A stretch of DNA of 48,495 nt from Petralouisia muris. GTDB lineage: Bacteria > Bacillota > Clostridia > Lachnospirales > Lachnospiraceae. Within the stretch, counting starts at the first letter, position 1. Every line of letters starts with the position of its first letter. Where the stretch lies: positions 1 through 48,495 of the forward strand of contig NZ_SRYA01000037.1 in NCBI RefSeq assembly GCF_004793545.1, given 5' to 3'. The translations under genes were made by a program, and so were the position numbers. The notes below the pieces were generated by a model. That model ran no database searches and was not told where the DNA came from. It was given only the letters and a program-made list of their open reading frames with translations. Shown here one piece after another: positions 32,515 to 40,649 of this stretch.

Positions 32515-33531
32515 TCAACCCCAGTCTTCCACATATGGCTTCACTTCAAACCGTAACAGTGCATCATATACCTTCTTTGGCACCTTATTCTTATACTTAT
32601 CAGCCATAATCAATATATCAGCCTGTTTATGCTTCTTATATTCCTCAAACGCTTCCTTTGGTGTATCCCAATGAGACAGCCTGATTACTTCATCATGCCC
32701 ATATGGTTTTATTTCCCCATAATACATCTTCATTCTGCTGTCATACCTTACACCAAGAGGCAAATCATTCCTTGCATTCTTTGATTTCGACCTGTGCTTC
32801 TTGCAGTTGGATAACATGGTGTTCAATGTCTGGGGAAGAATACAACATTTATCAGGCGCATACTCTTTATTGCCAGGAAACAGGAGATCCTTATCAACAG
32901 CCATGGATTCCCCGTCACACTCATAATATTCTGCACTCCACCACTCGGCAAAAGAATCCTTGTCATATCTCCATAAATCGCACATGAATGATCCATCATA
33001 TACATTATCATTCCTGTAACAGCGAATATAAATTCCATTCCAGATGGAATATGCAGCAGTTGATTTCAATGTTATGTATGGTACATATTCCTGTTGCCTT
33101 CCTAATTCCTCTAATGGCAGATTGCCACAATTCAAGTTACGGTATTCTTTATTATTTACCCACACAAGGTTCCTATAATAGCAGTTATCCATATCCCTGT
33201 CTATATGCCATACCTTGTTACATTTATCAGTATTTTCAAGGAAATGCTCTGCCACTAATTTATCTGTATATGTTTCAATCTTCTTATCTACCCCGCTGAG
33301 TGTAAAATGTGCATACCCTGTTTTATTCATACGGAAATTACCACGCAGATTGTTTACTAACCTTCCATGGTTGCTGATCCAGTAATTGTTTGTGCCGTTT
33401 ACCAGTACGAACACTTCATCATCAGCTACAAGCTCTATTCCTGATTTCTTAATATCCAAAACTAATTTATCTGATATAGACAAATACTCTCTAAATTCTT
33501 TTCTCTGTTCTGCTTTCTTTTTATAACTCAT
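32515..33531 (-). CDS. Homing endonuclease-like protein (NUMOD4/HNH-like)
   Basis: The N-terminal part has a NUMOD4-like segment (NYWISNHGRLVNNL), a short strand pair (GYAHFTLSGVDKKIETY) and an HNH-like region (KLVAEHFLENTDKCNKVW, HIDRDMDNCYYRNLVWVN) with the His/Asp/Asn residues typical of HNH endonucleases. The C-terminal half has DNA-binding-type repeats (GVRYDSRMKMYYGEIKPYG, then WDTPKEAFEEYKKHKQAD), similar to AP2 domains. AAGGA precedes the ATG at 33531. It lies directly next to the hairpin array at 33560-35180, which could be its cleavage or mobility context; this is inference. Confidence 0.7.
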   Translation of the reverse strand: MSYKKKAEQRKEFREYLSISDKLVLDIKKSGIELVADDEVFVLVNGTNNYWISNHGRLVNNLRGNFRMNKTGYAHFTLSGVDKKIETYTDKLVAEHFLENTDKCNKVWHIDRDMDNCYYRNLVWVNNKEYRNLNCGNLPLEELGRQQEYVPYITLKSTAAYSIWNGIYIRCYRNDNVYDGSFMCDLWRYDKDSFAEWWSAEYYECDGESMAVDKDLLFPGNKEYAPDKCCILPQTLNTMLSNCKKHRSKSKNARNDLPLGVRYDSRMKMYYGEIKPYGHDEVIRLSHWDTPKEAFEEYKKHKQADILIMADKYKNKVPKKVYDALLRFEVKPYVEDWG

Positions 33532-33559
33532 TTTAGTTCTGATACTTCCTTTCGATATG

Positions 33560-35180
33560 TTAATAGATACGCTCTCCCATTTTGGGGAACGCTAAAAAGA
33601 GCATCCAGAATGGACACCCTGATGTAATGCAATATTCAGTTGTAGGTTTCGTCCTTGAAGACGATTACTCAATTCTGCGAAACCGTTGTATAGCGGCACC
33701 AAAACGGGAAACACTGACTTTCCCCCCCACTTGTGGGGAATCTATGTGATTCAAACCTTTTAAAGTGTTTGCTTGCGTCCAAATGGACGCATCCTTCGAC
33801 AACAACCTGGTGATAATCCATCACGGACTAATTCATATGATTGCAGTTGTCACCATGGGACAACTTTTTCACAATTCTGTGAAAAACTCATCCCCCTATA
33901 GGTGTTGGGTTTAAACCCATCGCTATAGGTTTTTCACTTTGAAATGAAATAGTCTATTCTCGTGAAGGAAAAGGTTTTTCCCACGATAGCAATAATTTTC
34001 GTTCGCCCATTTGGGCTAACCGTTGAAAACTCAAACGGTACAATCGTTTCGTTCGTCATTGATGAATAACAGGATTGATTTTAGCGAACCTTTTAAACCG
34101 TTCGCTTTTTCAATTTTCTAAAGTGTATACTCTGCACTTTCGAATGTCCAGAATTAGGACACCCCCATTTGGGCTTTTCCTCTTTCGACCACTTATTGCG
34201 ATATAGATTAAATCTACCACATTGCTTTTAGAGCAAGATGGTTCAAAACCTGATAACCACCATACCTACAAGTACACACAGTTCCTCGCGGGGAACCACC
34301 GTCTCACGGGGCTACGGTATATGGTGAAACACCACCCACCTATAATAATCCAAATATGCAGCAGTCGTTGTGTCATAGTGTCACAACCATTCCAGGAAGT
34401 CGCAACGTTGTCCACGGCGGACACACTTTCCAATTTTACGGAATCTGTTTGAACCGAAATCGTGAATTATAATCACTGACCACGAAATCGTGGTGAGCTT
34501 CCCATTTTGGGATTACGATCACACTCCTAGAATGGGGGGAAACCAACATCTAAAATGATATAGGTTCTAATTACTTGAATGATTCAAACGACAAATTTTA
34601 TCGCTTGATTTTCTAAAGTCGTATTTCGCAACTTTTAAATTTGTTTTTTTATTTTGAAGGTAACTAACAGTGACTTTCGCCCAAATGGTCAGATTTGTCC
34701 AATCGGACTAATCGGCGAATAACCGTATTCTTCAAAGGATACGCTTATAATGAGCCTTTCTCCAAATGGAGAAACCCTCTGCCCTGAAATAACGTACAGG
34801 GATACCCTGTTTCAAGAATGTCCACAATGGACACAATACAGCTTCCCTTTAAAGGGATATCGTGAAATGCTATAGCCCTAATGCAATAAGTGTAAAATCG
34901 CACTCATCTTGAATATGGGGTGGCATTTTGATACCCCATATATTACAACTAAAAGGCATCTGTGTTTGGCCGCCCCCTTATACTCACTCAGCGAAAAATT
35001 TGCTCCGTCAATTCTGACGAAGCCGTACTTTTCTATACATGTTGAGTACTGAATTTACAGTGTCCTTTGAAAGTGTATCACGCTCACACTCCAATTGGAG
35101 TGTAACCCCCTTCTAATAGCAGCGTCAAATTTGACGCATCTTTTATATTTTCAGGAGGGGGTACAAAACATACCCCACTT
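33560..35180. repeat. Array of short hairpins with conserved apex
   Basis: About 1.6 kb without a gene holds more than 25 short inverted repeats, spaced 30-80 bases apart. Many have different stems but the same apex, CC then 4-7 A/T-rich bases then GG: TGCGTCC-AAAT-GGACGCA (33774), GCCC-ATTT-GGGC (34005), TTTCTCC-AAAT-GGAGAAA (34757), TGTCC-ACAA-TGGACA (34818) and ACACTCC-AATT-GGAGTGT (35086). Others are AGTTGTC-ACCATGG-GACAACT (33845), TTTTTCAC-AATTCT-GTGAAAAA (33865), GTTCC-TCGCGG-GGAAC (34281), CCACGAAATCGTGG (34480) and GCGTCAAATTTGACGC (35122). Some are nested, for example CTATAG...CTATAG around TGGGTTTAAACCCA. Stems are mismatched less than expected by chance. Either a large structured RNA or a DNA element. 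Confidence 0.75.
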
Positions 35181-35259
35181 GCGTAATCCCACAAGCACAT
35201 TTCTAACAATAAAGCTACACAAAACTTTTGTGAAGCTCATTACATAAATGATTATACCA

Positions 35260-35466
35260 TCAAAGCAAGTCATCTATATCAATATAATCTAAATCATTCC
35301 CAGTAACGCAAAATATCCCATGATTGTATTCACCATGAGATTTATTATTTGTCTCTATATAATCAGGTTCTCTGAAATCACCTGTTTGGGACTGCACTCC
35401 AGTCGGAGTGGACACCACTTTATAAAGTTCATTCTGTCCCACACAATTCGTATTTGTCAGGTTCAT
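35260..35466 (-). CDS. Small hypothetical protein
   Basis: A 68-residue protein with no recognised fold (GVQSQTGDFREPDYIETNNK, acidic tail ending in DIDDLL). GAGGG lies 5 bases before the ATG, which overlaps the end of the replication-like gene in a different frame. Probably translated with it. Confidence 0.45.
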   Translation of the reverse strand: MNLTNTNCVGQNELYKVVSTPTGVQSQTGDFREPDYIETNNKSHGEYNHGIFCVTGNDLDYIDIDDLL

Positions 35467-36559
35467 TTGAACCCTCGCCCATTATAGGCATATCCAATAT
35501 TTCCTCTACAGAAAAGTCAATAGGTTCTCCCCAGTTATCATCATCTTTCAAGAAATCAAACTGTTCAAAGACACTTTCATCTTTAATTTGAGATTCCAGT
35601 TTTTCAACCCATCTTCTATCACTATCTGTCATATACTCTTGTGCGTGTTTAGAATCAATTTCCTCTTGTAGAGTTTTGTTCTTATTTACAATATACTTTT
35701 GCACTTTTCTAATCGTTTCTTCATCATATGCATCACCATATCCATCACAGATACGATTGTAAATCTGTGCCAAGCGTCTGTTATTGTCTGCCTGTTCTTT
35801 ATTCTTTTGAGTACGCACAATAATGTGCTGCGAACCATACCAGTTTTCATAATTAGATGCATATTCCTCACAAGCGTCTTTATCAGCATACCTACTGTAA
35901 CAATTCTTAATCTGTTTTAATTTATCTCCAACACGCTCCTTATCATTGCTCTTGTAAACATAAATCATCTTCAATTCAGACAAAATCTCATTATATCTGA
36001 TACAAGTCCTCTGCGACATCATCCCCGCTTGTGTGGAAATATACTCTATTGACATAGTGCTGATCTTCCCTTGTAGATTTTCCATGCAATATCTCATGCT
36101 TTTAGACCAGTTAAATGTGCTGATAAGAGCGACAAAATATCTCAGCATCGAAATCTTTTTCTTCATAATTTCATTACAGGTAAGAATTTTATGCACTTCC
36201 TCTGGATATACGAACATGAAATTATCTTTTTCTGTGTCCAGACGCATATTCGCCATATCAAGAAGATACTCATATGAATTTTTAGTGCTGAAATCTTTTA
36301 ATATGTCAAGTACATTCGCAAATTTCAACTCATAGATACCTCTTTGCAATGAATCAAGTAAGACCTTCTCATATTTCTCCTGAGAACCTACAAGCGCAAA
36401 TGCCATTCTGTTCAAAGACACACAATCTACTGATGAAGTTTTATTGTATAGTGGTATGCTTTCATCAATAATTGTCCTCAGTGCCATATAAGCCAATACA
36501 CCGTCTTGTGTTAGTGCTGTTCCTGTAACCAGCCCTTTGTTTAAAAATATTTTATCCAT
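35429..36559 (-). CDS. Second replication- or regulator-like helical protein
   Basis: A 376-residue protein. The N-terminus (residues about 1-70) reads LVTGTALTQDGVLAYMALRT and SVDCVSLNRMAFALVG, like a winged helix of replication initiators or regulators. A helix-turn-helix-like segment is at SMSIEYISTQAGMMSQRTC, IRYNEILSELKMIYV. The C-terminal 120 residues are highly charged and acidic. It is distinct from the initiator-like protein at 8790-9599. GACAACAA repeats lie just upstream of the start. I cannot decide between replication and transcriptional control. Confidence 0.5.
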   Translation of the reverse strand: MDKIFLNKGLVTGTALTQDGVLAYMALRTIIDESIPLYNKTSSVDCVSLNRMAFALVGSQEKYEKVLLDSLQRGIYELKFANVLDILKDFSTKNSYEYLLDMANMRLDTEKDNFMFVYPEEVHKILTCNEIMKKKISMLRYFVALISTFNWSKSMRYCMENLQGKISTMSIEYISTQAGMMSQRTCIRYNEILSELKMIYVYKSNDKERVGDKLKQIKNCYSRYADKDACEEYASNYENWYGSQHIIVRTQKNKEQADNNRRLAQIYNRICDGYGDAYDEETIRKVQKYIVNKNKTLQEEIDSKHAQEYMTDSDRRWVEKLESQIKDESVFEQFDFLKDDDNWGEPIDFSVEEILDMPIMGEGSNEPDKYELCGTE

Positions 36560-36603
36560 TTTTTGTACTCCTTTTTGCGTATTTTTTGTTGTGTTTTTCT
36601 AGG

Positions 36604-36657
36604 GTGACAACAACCACCGTAAAATGACTGTTGTTGTCCAAAACATAGTGACAACAA
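36604..36657. promoter_or_regulatory. GACAACAA direct and inverted repeats
   Basis: GTGACAACAA at 36604-36613 and 36648-36657 and the inverse TTGTTGTCC at 36630-36638, all within 60 bases upstream of the gene at 35429-36559. They could be an operator or short iterons. Confidence 0.45.
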
Positions 36658-36769
36658 GACAGATAAAATAGGTATAGTTGGCACACTTATAAGTAAGAGA
36701 TATTAGTAAGTAAGAAAACTAGATAATGGCACTCGTTTACAACGAGTTGCACATCTCAGTTTATACATT

Positions 36770-36949
36770 TTACTTCTCTTTATACTCTTTAATTTTCTCC
36801 AATAAATTTTCATCATTCCTAAAGATGAATACACTTCTTTTACCATCAGGATCATTCTTGTCTGGTTTAATATCAATCAAGGTAAATCCACCTTTCAATA
36901 ATTCCCTTGCTGTTTTAGCCGTAAAAATCGTAATTGCTTTCTTTCCCAT
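36770..36949 (-). CDS. Small protein, paralogue of 37455-37619
   Basis: A 59-residue protein: AITIFTAKTARELLKGGFTL, then IDIKPDKNDPDGKRSVFIFR, NDENLLEKIKEYKEK. It matches the protein at 37455-37619 over its length, so the pair arose by duplication; the upstream regions are also alike. AGGAG precedes the ATG. Unknown function, widespread on clostridial mobile elements. Confidence 0.65.
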   Translation of the reverse strand: MGKKAITIFTAKTARELLKGGFTLIDIKPDKNDPDGKRSVFIFRNDENLLEKIKEYKEK

Positions 36950-37017
36950 GTTCCAATATTCTCCTTTTAAAATCTTTTCTTTCTGTTGGTGTGCAATATT
37001 TCATTTGCTGTTACATA

Positions 37018-37194
37018 TTATTTATACCTATGACTTGTCTCATAGTATGGCTGTACTTCTTCATAATCGAATACCCAATAATATTTCCTTCGTTTTGAAT
37101 TAAATCCTGTCTCCAAGCATCTATATCCCCTTTGGATAAATTCATTTGCCTGAATGACTGAATAGATATATTTCTTTCCTTTTTGTATATACAT
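37018..37194 (-). CDS. Small hypothetical protein
   Basis: A 58-residue protein (YIQKGKKYIYSVIQANEFIQ, then FNSKRRKYYWVFDYEEVQPY). AGGAG is 6 bases before the second of two adjacent ATGs. It overlaps nothing and lies between the two duplicated small genes. Aromatic-rich with basic residues; unknown. Confidence 0.55.
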   Translation of the reverse strand: MYIQKGKKYIYSVIQANEFIQRGYRCLETGFNSKRRKYYWVFDYEEVQPYYETSHRYK

Positions 37195-37313
37195 CATTTT
37201 CTCCTTTTTGATTTTTTGTACATTATGTATTACATATTGAGTTTTTCGCTACGCTCAAAAAGTCTCTGATTTTTGATATTACATTTTGAACTTCTTCATT
37301 CACATATTTTTAC

Positions 37314-37389
37314 TTTCCAAATTTGAACATCAGGATACACATATAAGATATTTACTTTATATGTACTTCTTGATGTTCAAAAATGGAAA
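37314..37389. repeat. Long imperfect inverted repeat
   Basis: TTTCCAaaTTTGAACATCA (37314-37332) faces TGATGTTCAAAaaTGGAAA (37371-37389), with an inner ACATATAA/TTATATGT stem. The arms are about 19 bases long. It lies in a 260-base gap between two small genes and could be a terminator or a protein-binding site. Confidence 0.5.
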
Positions 37390-37454
37390 TCGAAACACAA
37401 AACCGACAAAATTTCACCGCTTGCGGGGAAATCTCTATATGTAATCTTCAATGT

Positions 37455-37619
37455 TCATTCTTTTAATCTTTCCAATAATCCTTCTTCATTTCTGAAAATA
37501 AAAATACTCCGCTTGTGATCATCATCTGTTTTATCAGGTTTGATATCAGTAATAACAAATCCCTCTTTGAGTAGCTGCCTTGCTTTCTGAGCCGTAAATA
37601 CTGTTACAAAATCCTTCAT
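37455..37619 (-). CDS. Small protein, paralogue of 36770-36949
   Basis: A 54-residue protein: FVTVFTAQKARQLLKEGFVI, TDIKPDKTDDDHKRSIFIFR and NEEGLLERLKE. The match to the earlier small gene is clear (TAxKARxLLKxGF and DIKPDK and KRSxFIFRN). The ATG at 37619 follows AAAGGAG. The leader sequences also match (TTGGTGTGCAAT and CATTTGCTGTTACATA), so gene and leader were duplicated together. Confidence 0.65.
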   Translation of the reverse strand: MKDFVTVFTAQKARQLLKEGFVITDIKPDKTDDDHKRSIFIFRNEEGLLERLKE

Positions 37620-37806
37620 TATAAATATTCTCCTTTTTGATTCTATTTTTTCTGTTGGTGTGCAATTTCTCATTTGCTGTTACATAAATAATTTCTTCAT
37701 CTGATATATACTTTTCTGCTGTGAATATTTTTCACATCCGAAATCATATCCATATATTCTCTTTTGATTTACTGATAGATAAAAATATACTAAATCGAAT
37801 TTTTGC

Positions 37807-37979
37807 TCAAGTAACTTTACTCACAACCAAAAGGTTGTCTCCTGTAAACCTGTTAAAAGTTTTAACATCCTTATCATTCCTATCAAATTTTAGTAGTTTA
37901 TCTGTAAGGTATGTTGAACTTCAACACCCCTATATACTTCTACAAATTCATTTTTCAAAGACTTAACAAAATTTTTCAT
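37807..37979 (-). pseudogene. Frameshifted small protein gene
   Basis: The start reads MKNFVKSLKNEFVEVYRGVE; about 60 bases on, a neighbouring frame continues as STYLTDKLLKFDRNDKDVKT, FNRFTGDNLLVVSKVT and a stop. A single extra base joins the two. The ribosome binding site is weak. Unknown family. Confidence 0.45.
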
Positions 37980-38174
37980 GCTTAACTTGTTTAGCCCTCA
38001 AATCAAAATGTTGGATTTTTGCATGGTAATTAGGACTGAACATTTCATTCAACCCTTTATGTATTTCTCATGCTAAATATTCAATTTCTCTTTTACTGGA
38101 TTTTCTTTGCAGATACACACATTGGAATTGTTTTTAGAAATTCATATATTGATTCAATCTTCTCCCTACTTTTT

Positions 38175-38459
38175 CTAAGTAGCCACCAAATAATCAACCG
38201 CTTTCTTAATCTTTGCCATTTCATTATTGTATATCCTATATGCCGCATTCTTTGCTGATTCTATGGAATCATACTTTTCAGGCTTTAATCTCCTGATGCT
38301 TCCTTTGCCAAAAGCATGCAGATAATGCTTATTTTCTTCTGCTTCATGATTAATGCGGAATTCTATTTTAATCCATCCGCATAAATTGATTTCACAATGG
38401 CTGCACACAACCACATTATCTGATATGATATCTTTCCACTCTAAATCTTTGAACTGCAT
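38175..38459 (-). CDS. Hypothetical protein, 94 residues
   Basis: An alpha-beta protein: the first half has VVVCSHCEINLCGWIKIEFR with two Cys pairs, and the last 30 residues are a helix (SAKNAAYRIYNNEMAKIKKA). A zinc site is possible from the Cys and His residues. AAGGAG precedes the ATG. No family recognised. Confidence 0.6.
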   Translation of the reverse strand: MQFKDLEWKDIISDNVVVCSHCEINLCGWIKIEFRINHEAEENKHYLHAFGKGSIRRLKPEKYDSIESAKNAAYRIYNNEMAKIKKAVDYLVAT

Positions 38460-38497
38460 ATGGCACTCTCCTTTAATTATATGTGGTCTGGCTTAAT

Positions 38498-38521
38498 CCC
38501 TTATAAATCAAGGGTTTTGAG
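38498..38521. repeat. CCCTTATAAATCAAGGG near-palindrome, copy 3 of 3
   Basis: CCCTTATAAATCAAGGGTTTTGAG lies between two leftward genes. It is the best preserved palindrome of the three; a role as terminator arm is also possible. Confidence 0.4.
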
Positions 38522-38577
38522 CGTTTTTTATCATAAAAATGGCCCAGTATGATTAAACCTATTCGCAACTCATACTC

Positions 38578-38754
38578 TCACTCATTTATCTTTTCTCTCA
38601 ACGGACACCACTCAGGACATACCCTTGGAATATCACCTACACTCAATTTCCCCATATCGTCTGTCCTGTCTTCATTGTCGCAATAATAAATCCTTTTCCT
38701 GTAATTATACATCTTCACATATTCACACTCTTTACATTCTGGCACTTTATTCAT
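38578..38754 (-). CDS. Cysteine-rich small protein
   Basis: A 58-residue protein with cysteines in two groups: ECKECEYVKMYNYRKRIYYC and PRVCPEWCPL. The C-x2-C spacing suggests a zinc finger, and it resembles the protein at 39327-39512 in its cysteine order. The start at 38754 has AGGTGA upstream. Probably DNA- or protein-binding; unknown. Confidence 0.6.
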   Translation of the reverse strand: MNKVPECKECEYVKMYNYRKRIYYCDNEDRTDDMGKLSVGDIPRVCPEWCPLREKINE

Positions 38755-38766
38755 ATGCATTCACCT

Positions 38767-39174
38767 TTAACCTTTCTTTGGTAATCTTCCCATCCTTATA
38801 CACAAAGAGGAATAATTACCAGAATACTTCTTGCCTTTTGTAAATATATTGTATGTTGCCAACGCATCTTTAGGCTCCTTTACCAATTTTGCACCATATC
38901 CAACACGTTCACCTTTTGATTTTAAATTCCTCTCGCCTTTTCTCCTCAATCGTTCCAATTGTTCATTACATGATTTCACATCGTTACTGCTGATAAATTT
39001 ACACATCCAGTCAAATAATTCCGTACCTTCTGCATGGTCTAACTTATATTTATCAGCAGAAAACGGATTACACCATGCATTGATAATATTCCCATTAGTA
39101 GGCTCAATTCGCTCCAACATAATATGCCTTGCGACAATCAGTCTTTTTTCTTGTAGATTCTTAATTTCTTTCAA
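38767..39174 (-). CDS. Hypothetical protein, TTG start
   Basis: A 135-residue basic protein (LKEIKNLQEKRLIVARHIML, then CNPFSADKYKLDHAEGTELF, then LERLRRKGERNLKSKGERVG). The most probable start is TTG at 39174, which has GGGG 7 bases upstream; the ATG at 39222 lacks a site. It overlaps the preceding gene by 14 bases. No family recognised. Confidence 0.55.
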   Translation of the reverse strand: MKEIKNLQEKRLIVARHIMLERIEPTNGNIINAWCNPFSADKYKLDHAEGTELFDWMCKFISSNDVKSCNEQLERLRRKGERNLKSKGERVGYGAKLVKEPKDALATYNIFTKGKKYSGNYSSLCIRMGRLPKKG

Positions 39175-39340
39175 GACACTGCCCCTTTCGTATACAATCT
39201 TCCTCGATTTCATCAATCGCAACTTCCAAATGATTATTTACAATCCTTGATAAATCGCCAATACTTATTTCCCCATATAAATGTGACAGCCTGCTTATAT
39301 TTTCTTCTGTAATAATTGCTACTCGTTCATTTAATTTCAA
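39161..39340 (-). CDS. Small hypothetical protein, TTG start
   Basis: A 59-residue acidic protein (LNERVAIITEENISRLSHLY, GEISIGDLSRIVNNHLEVAI, DEIEEDCIRKGQCLERN). It starts at TTG 39340 behind GGAGG and overlaps the end of the cysteine-rich gene upstream and the start of the gene downstream. Unknown function, but the overlapping frames on both sides support translation. Confidence 0.5.
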   Translation of the reverse strand: MKLNERVAIITEENISRLSHLYGEISIGDLSRIVNNHLEVAIDEIEEDCIRKGQCLERN

Positions 39341-39512
39341 TATGTATCTTTTCCTCCAATTCTCCTAATGGACAATCAATATCCATGTTAATCCTGCCTG
39401 TTCTTTTCATATTTTTTGCACAATAGTCATCCAAATCTAAATATCTGCTCAATTCTTCCCTGTAGATGCAATGGTTGCAATTCTCTGGTTTCCTGTCCAT
39501 ATGGATTTTCAT
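39327..39512 (-). CDS. Cysteine-rich small protein
   Basis: A 61-residue protein with NCNHCIY, DDYCAKN and IDCPLGELEEK, probably one zinc site. The ATG at 39512 has GGGAG 8 bases upstream. It resembles 38578-38754 in layout. Small cysteine-rich proteins like these recur in clostridial mobile elements; function unknown. Confidence 0.6.
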   Translation of the reverse strand: MKIHMDRKPENCNHCIYREELSRYLDLDDYCAKNMKRTGRINMDIDCPLGELEEKIHIEIK

Positions 39513-39559
39513 GAAACGCTCTCCCGTCATTCATTCTCTGAATCTATTCCGTTTTTGGT

Positions 39560-39847
39560 TTATTCATCCTCTATTTTATCCGCCAATGTCTCACTGGAAT
39601 AGAACTTCACTTTCTTATGCTCCGGCACAATACACGCTTCTCCGGTTTTTGGATTCCTTGCTCCCTTCTCTTTTACGGTTTTCAATTCAAAATGTCCAGT
39701 TCCATAGAAATTAACTTTTTTGCCCTCTGACAGATAATCCAGAAGCGTTTCCCAGAATAATTCCGTCATCTTCACTGCATCCTTTTTATAAAAACCGCCT
39801 TTCTCCGCGATTTTATATGCGAATTCCTTTTTGTTCACTGTATCCAT
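39560..39847 (-). CDS. HU/IHF-family DNA-binding protein
   Basis: A 95-residue histone-like protein. The N-terminal helices (NKKEFAYKIAEKGGFYKKDA) and the GKKVNFYGTGHFELKTVKEK strand pair match HU, followed by the DNA-binding arm (GARNPKTGEACIVPEHKKVK) that carries the conserved RNPKTGE motif. HU bends DNA. Phage and plasmid copies can serve packing, replication or regulation. The ATG follows AAGGAG. It is the second-to-last gene of the accessory DNA. Confidence 0.9.
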   Translation of the reverse strand: MDTVNKKEFAYKIAEKGGFYKKDAVKMTELFWETLLDYLSEGKKVNFYGTGHFELKTVKEKGARNPKTGEACIVPEHKKVKFYSSETLADKIEDE

Positions 39848-39877
39848 AATGCTTTATCTCCTTTTCCATGTTCTTGC

Positions 39878-40315
39878 TTAGTTTCTTACTGATATTCCCT
39901 GGCTGCGTAAATATTGGATCGCCAATTGAAGCAGGCTCCCATTGTTGATGGTTTCGTCCATGGCATTATCCCACACACGGGGCTTATGGTTTACGGACAG
40001 TCCCCCATGCAATTCACTGTTTGCCCATTGCGCCACCTGGTATCCGGTTGCATTTACATAATCGTCCATGGAATCATAATCAATATACACACATGCCCTT
40101 ACACCGCCTTTATCTGGATATGCGTCCACTTTCACTGCTGACCGGAGGAACGCTTCTGTCCTGCGGTAGCTGTCCGGTGTCCAGCCTGTGTAATAATCAT
40201 TCAGAAAATAATTCAATGTCTCATACACTCTCTTTGCCAACTGATCCACCATTTTTATCATGATGGGCTGCAATGCTTTCTGTAATTGGTTCATGTTCTT
40301 TATGTGTTTTGCCAA
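39878..40315 (-). CDS. HK97 gp10-like protein, TTG start
   Basis: The sequence has a long N-terminal helix (MNQLQKALQPIMIKMVDQLA), then YYTGWTPDSYRRTEAFLRSA and a repeat of small strands, as in the HK97 gp10 head-tail joining family. The first in-frame TTG (40315) has GGAGG at 10 bases; an internal ATG (NMNQLQ) is another option. If the family assignment holds, the element includes at least one phage structural-type gene, without other morphogenesis genes in view. Confidence 0.55.
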   Translation of the reverse strand: MAKHIKNMNQLQKALQPIMIKMVDQLAKRVYETLNYFLNDYYTGWTPDSYRRTEAFLRSAVKVDAYPDKGGVRACVYIDYDSMDDYVNATGYQVAQWANSELHGGLSVNHKPRVWDNAMDETINNGSLLQLAIQYLRSQGISVRN

Positions 40316-40649
40316 TATAAGTTGTCCTCCTTGGGTTTTAGATTTTTTGGTTTTGTTTTTGGAATTCTGTTTTGATTTTGGGTTCTGTTTTGATTGTTAC
40401 AATGAAATCGTAGTTTCAAGTTACTGTAGAATTGGCTGTTAGAATGCCCCTGTGAAGCTCTATGTGGCTCATAAGGGCATTTTCATGCTGAATGCGGTGA
40501 ATATTGGTTTGTGGTTTCAGGCATTAAAATAAGCCCACCATCAATCATATTTCTATAATTGATCATGGACTTATGGTAATGTCCAAATATTCAATTGTTT
40601 TCTAAGCGTACATTCTACAAGGATTCCTGCTTGTCTACTATGCATTTAT
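40316..40649. other. Boundary stretch, accessory DNA to backbone
   Basis: About 330 bases with no gene. A hairpin (ATAAGCCCACCATCAAT with ATTGATCATGGACTTAT) lies near 40528-40575. The plus-strand frame that leads into the carboxypeptidase fragment ends in unrelated residues here, so the junction is near 40645. Base composition becomes more GC-rich to the right. Confidence 0.5.

Noticed and set aside
34222-34452. 76-codon frame inside the hairpin array
   Set aside because: It simply runs across hairpins and has no binding site.
33560-35180. Integron attC array or CRISPR
   Set aside because: No regular unit length, no integrase, no identical repeats.
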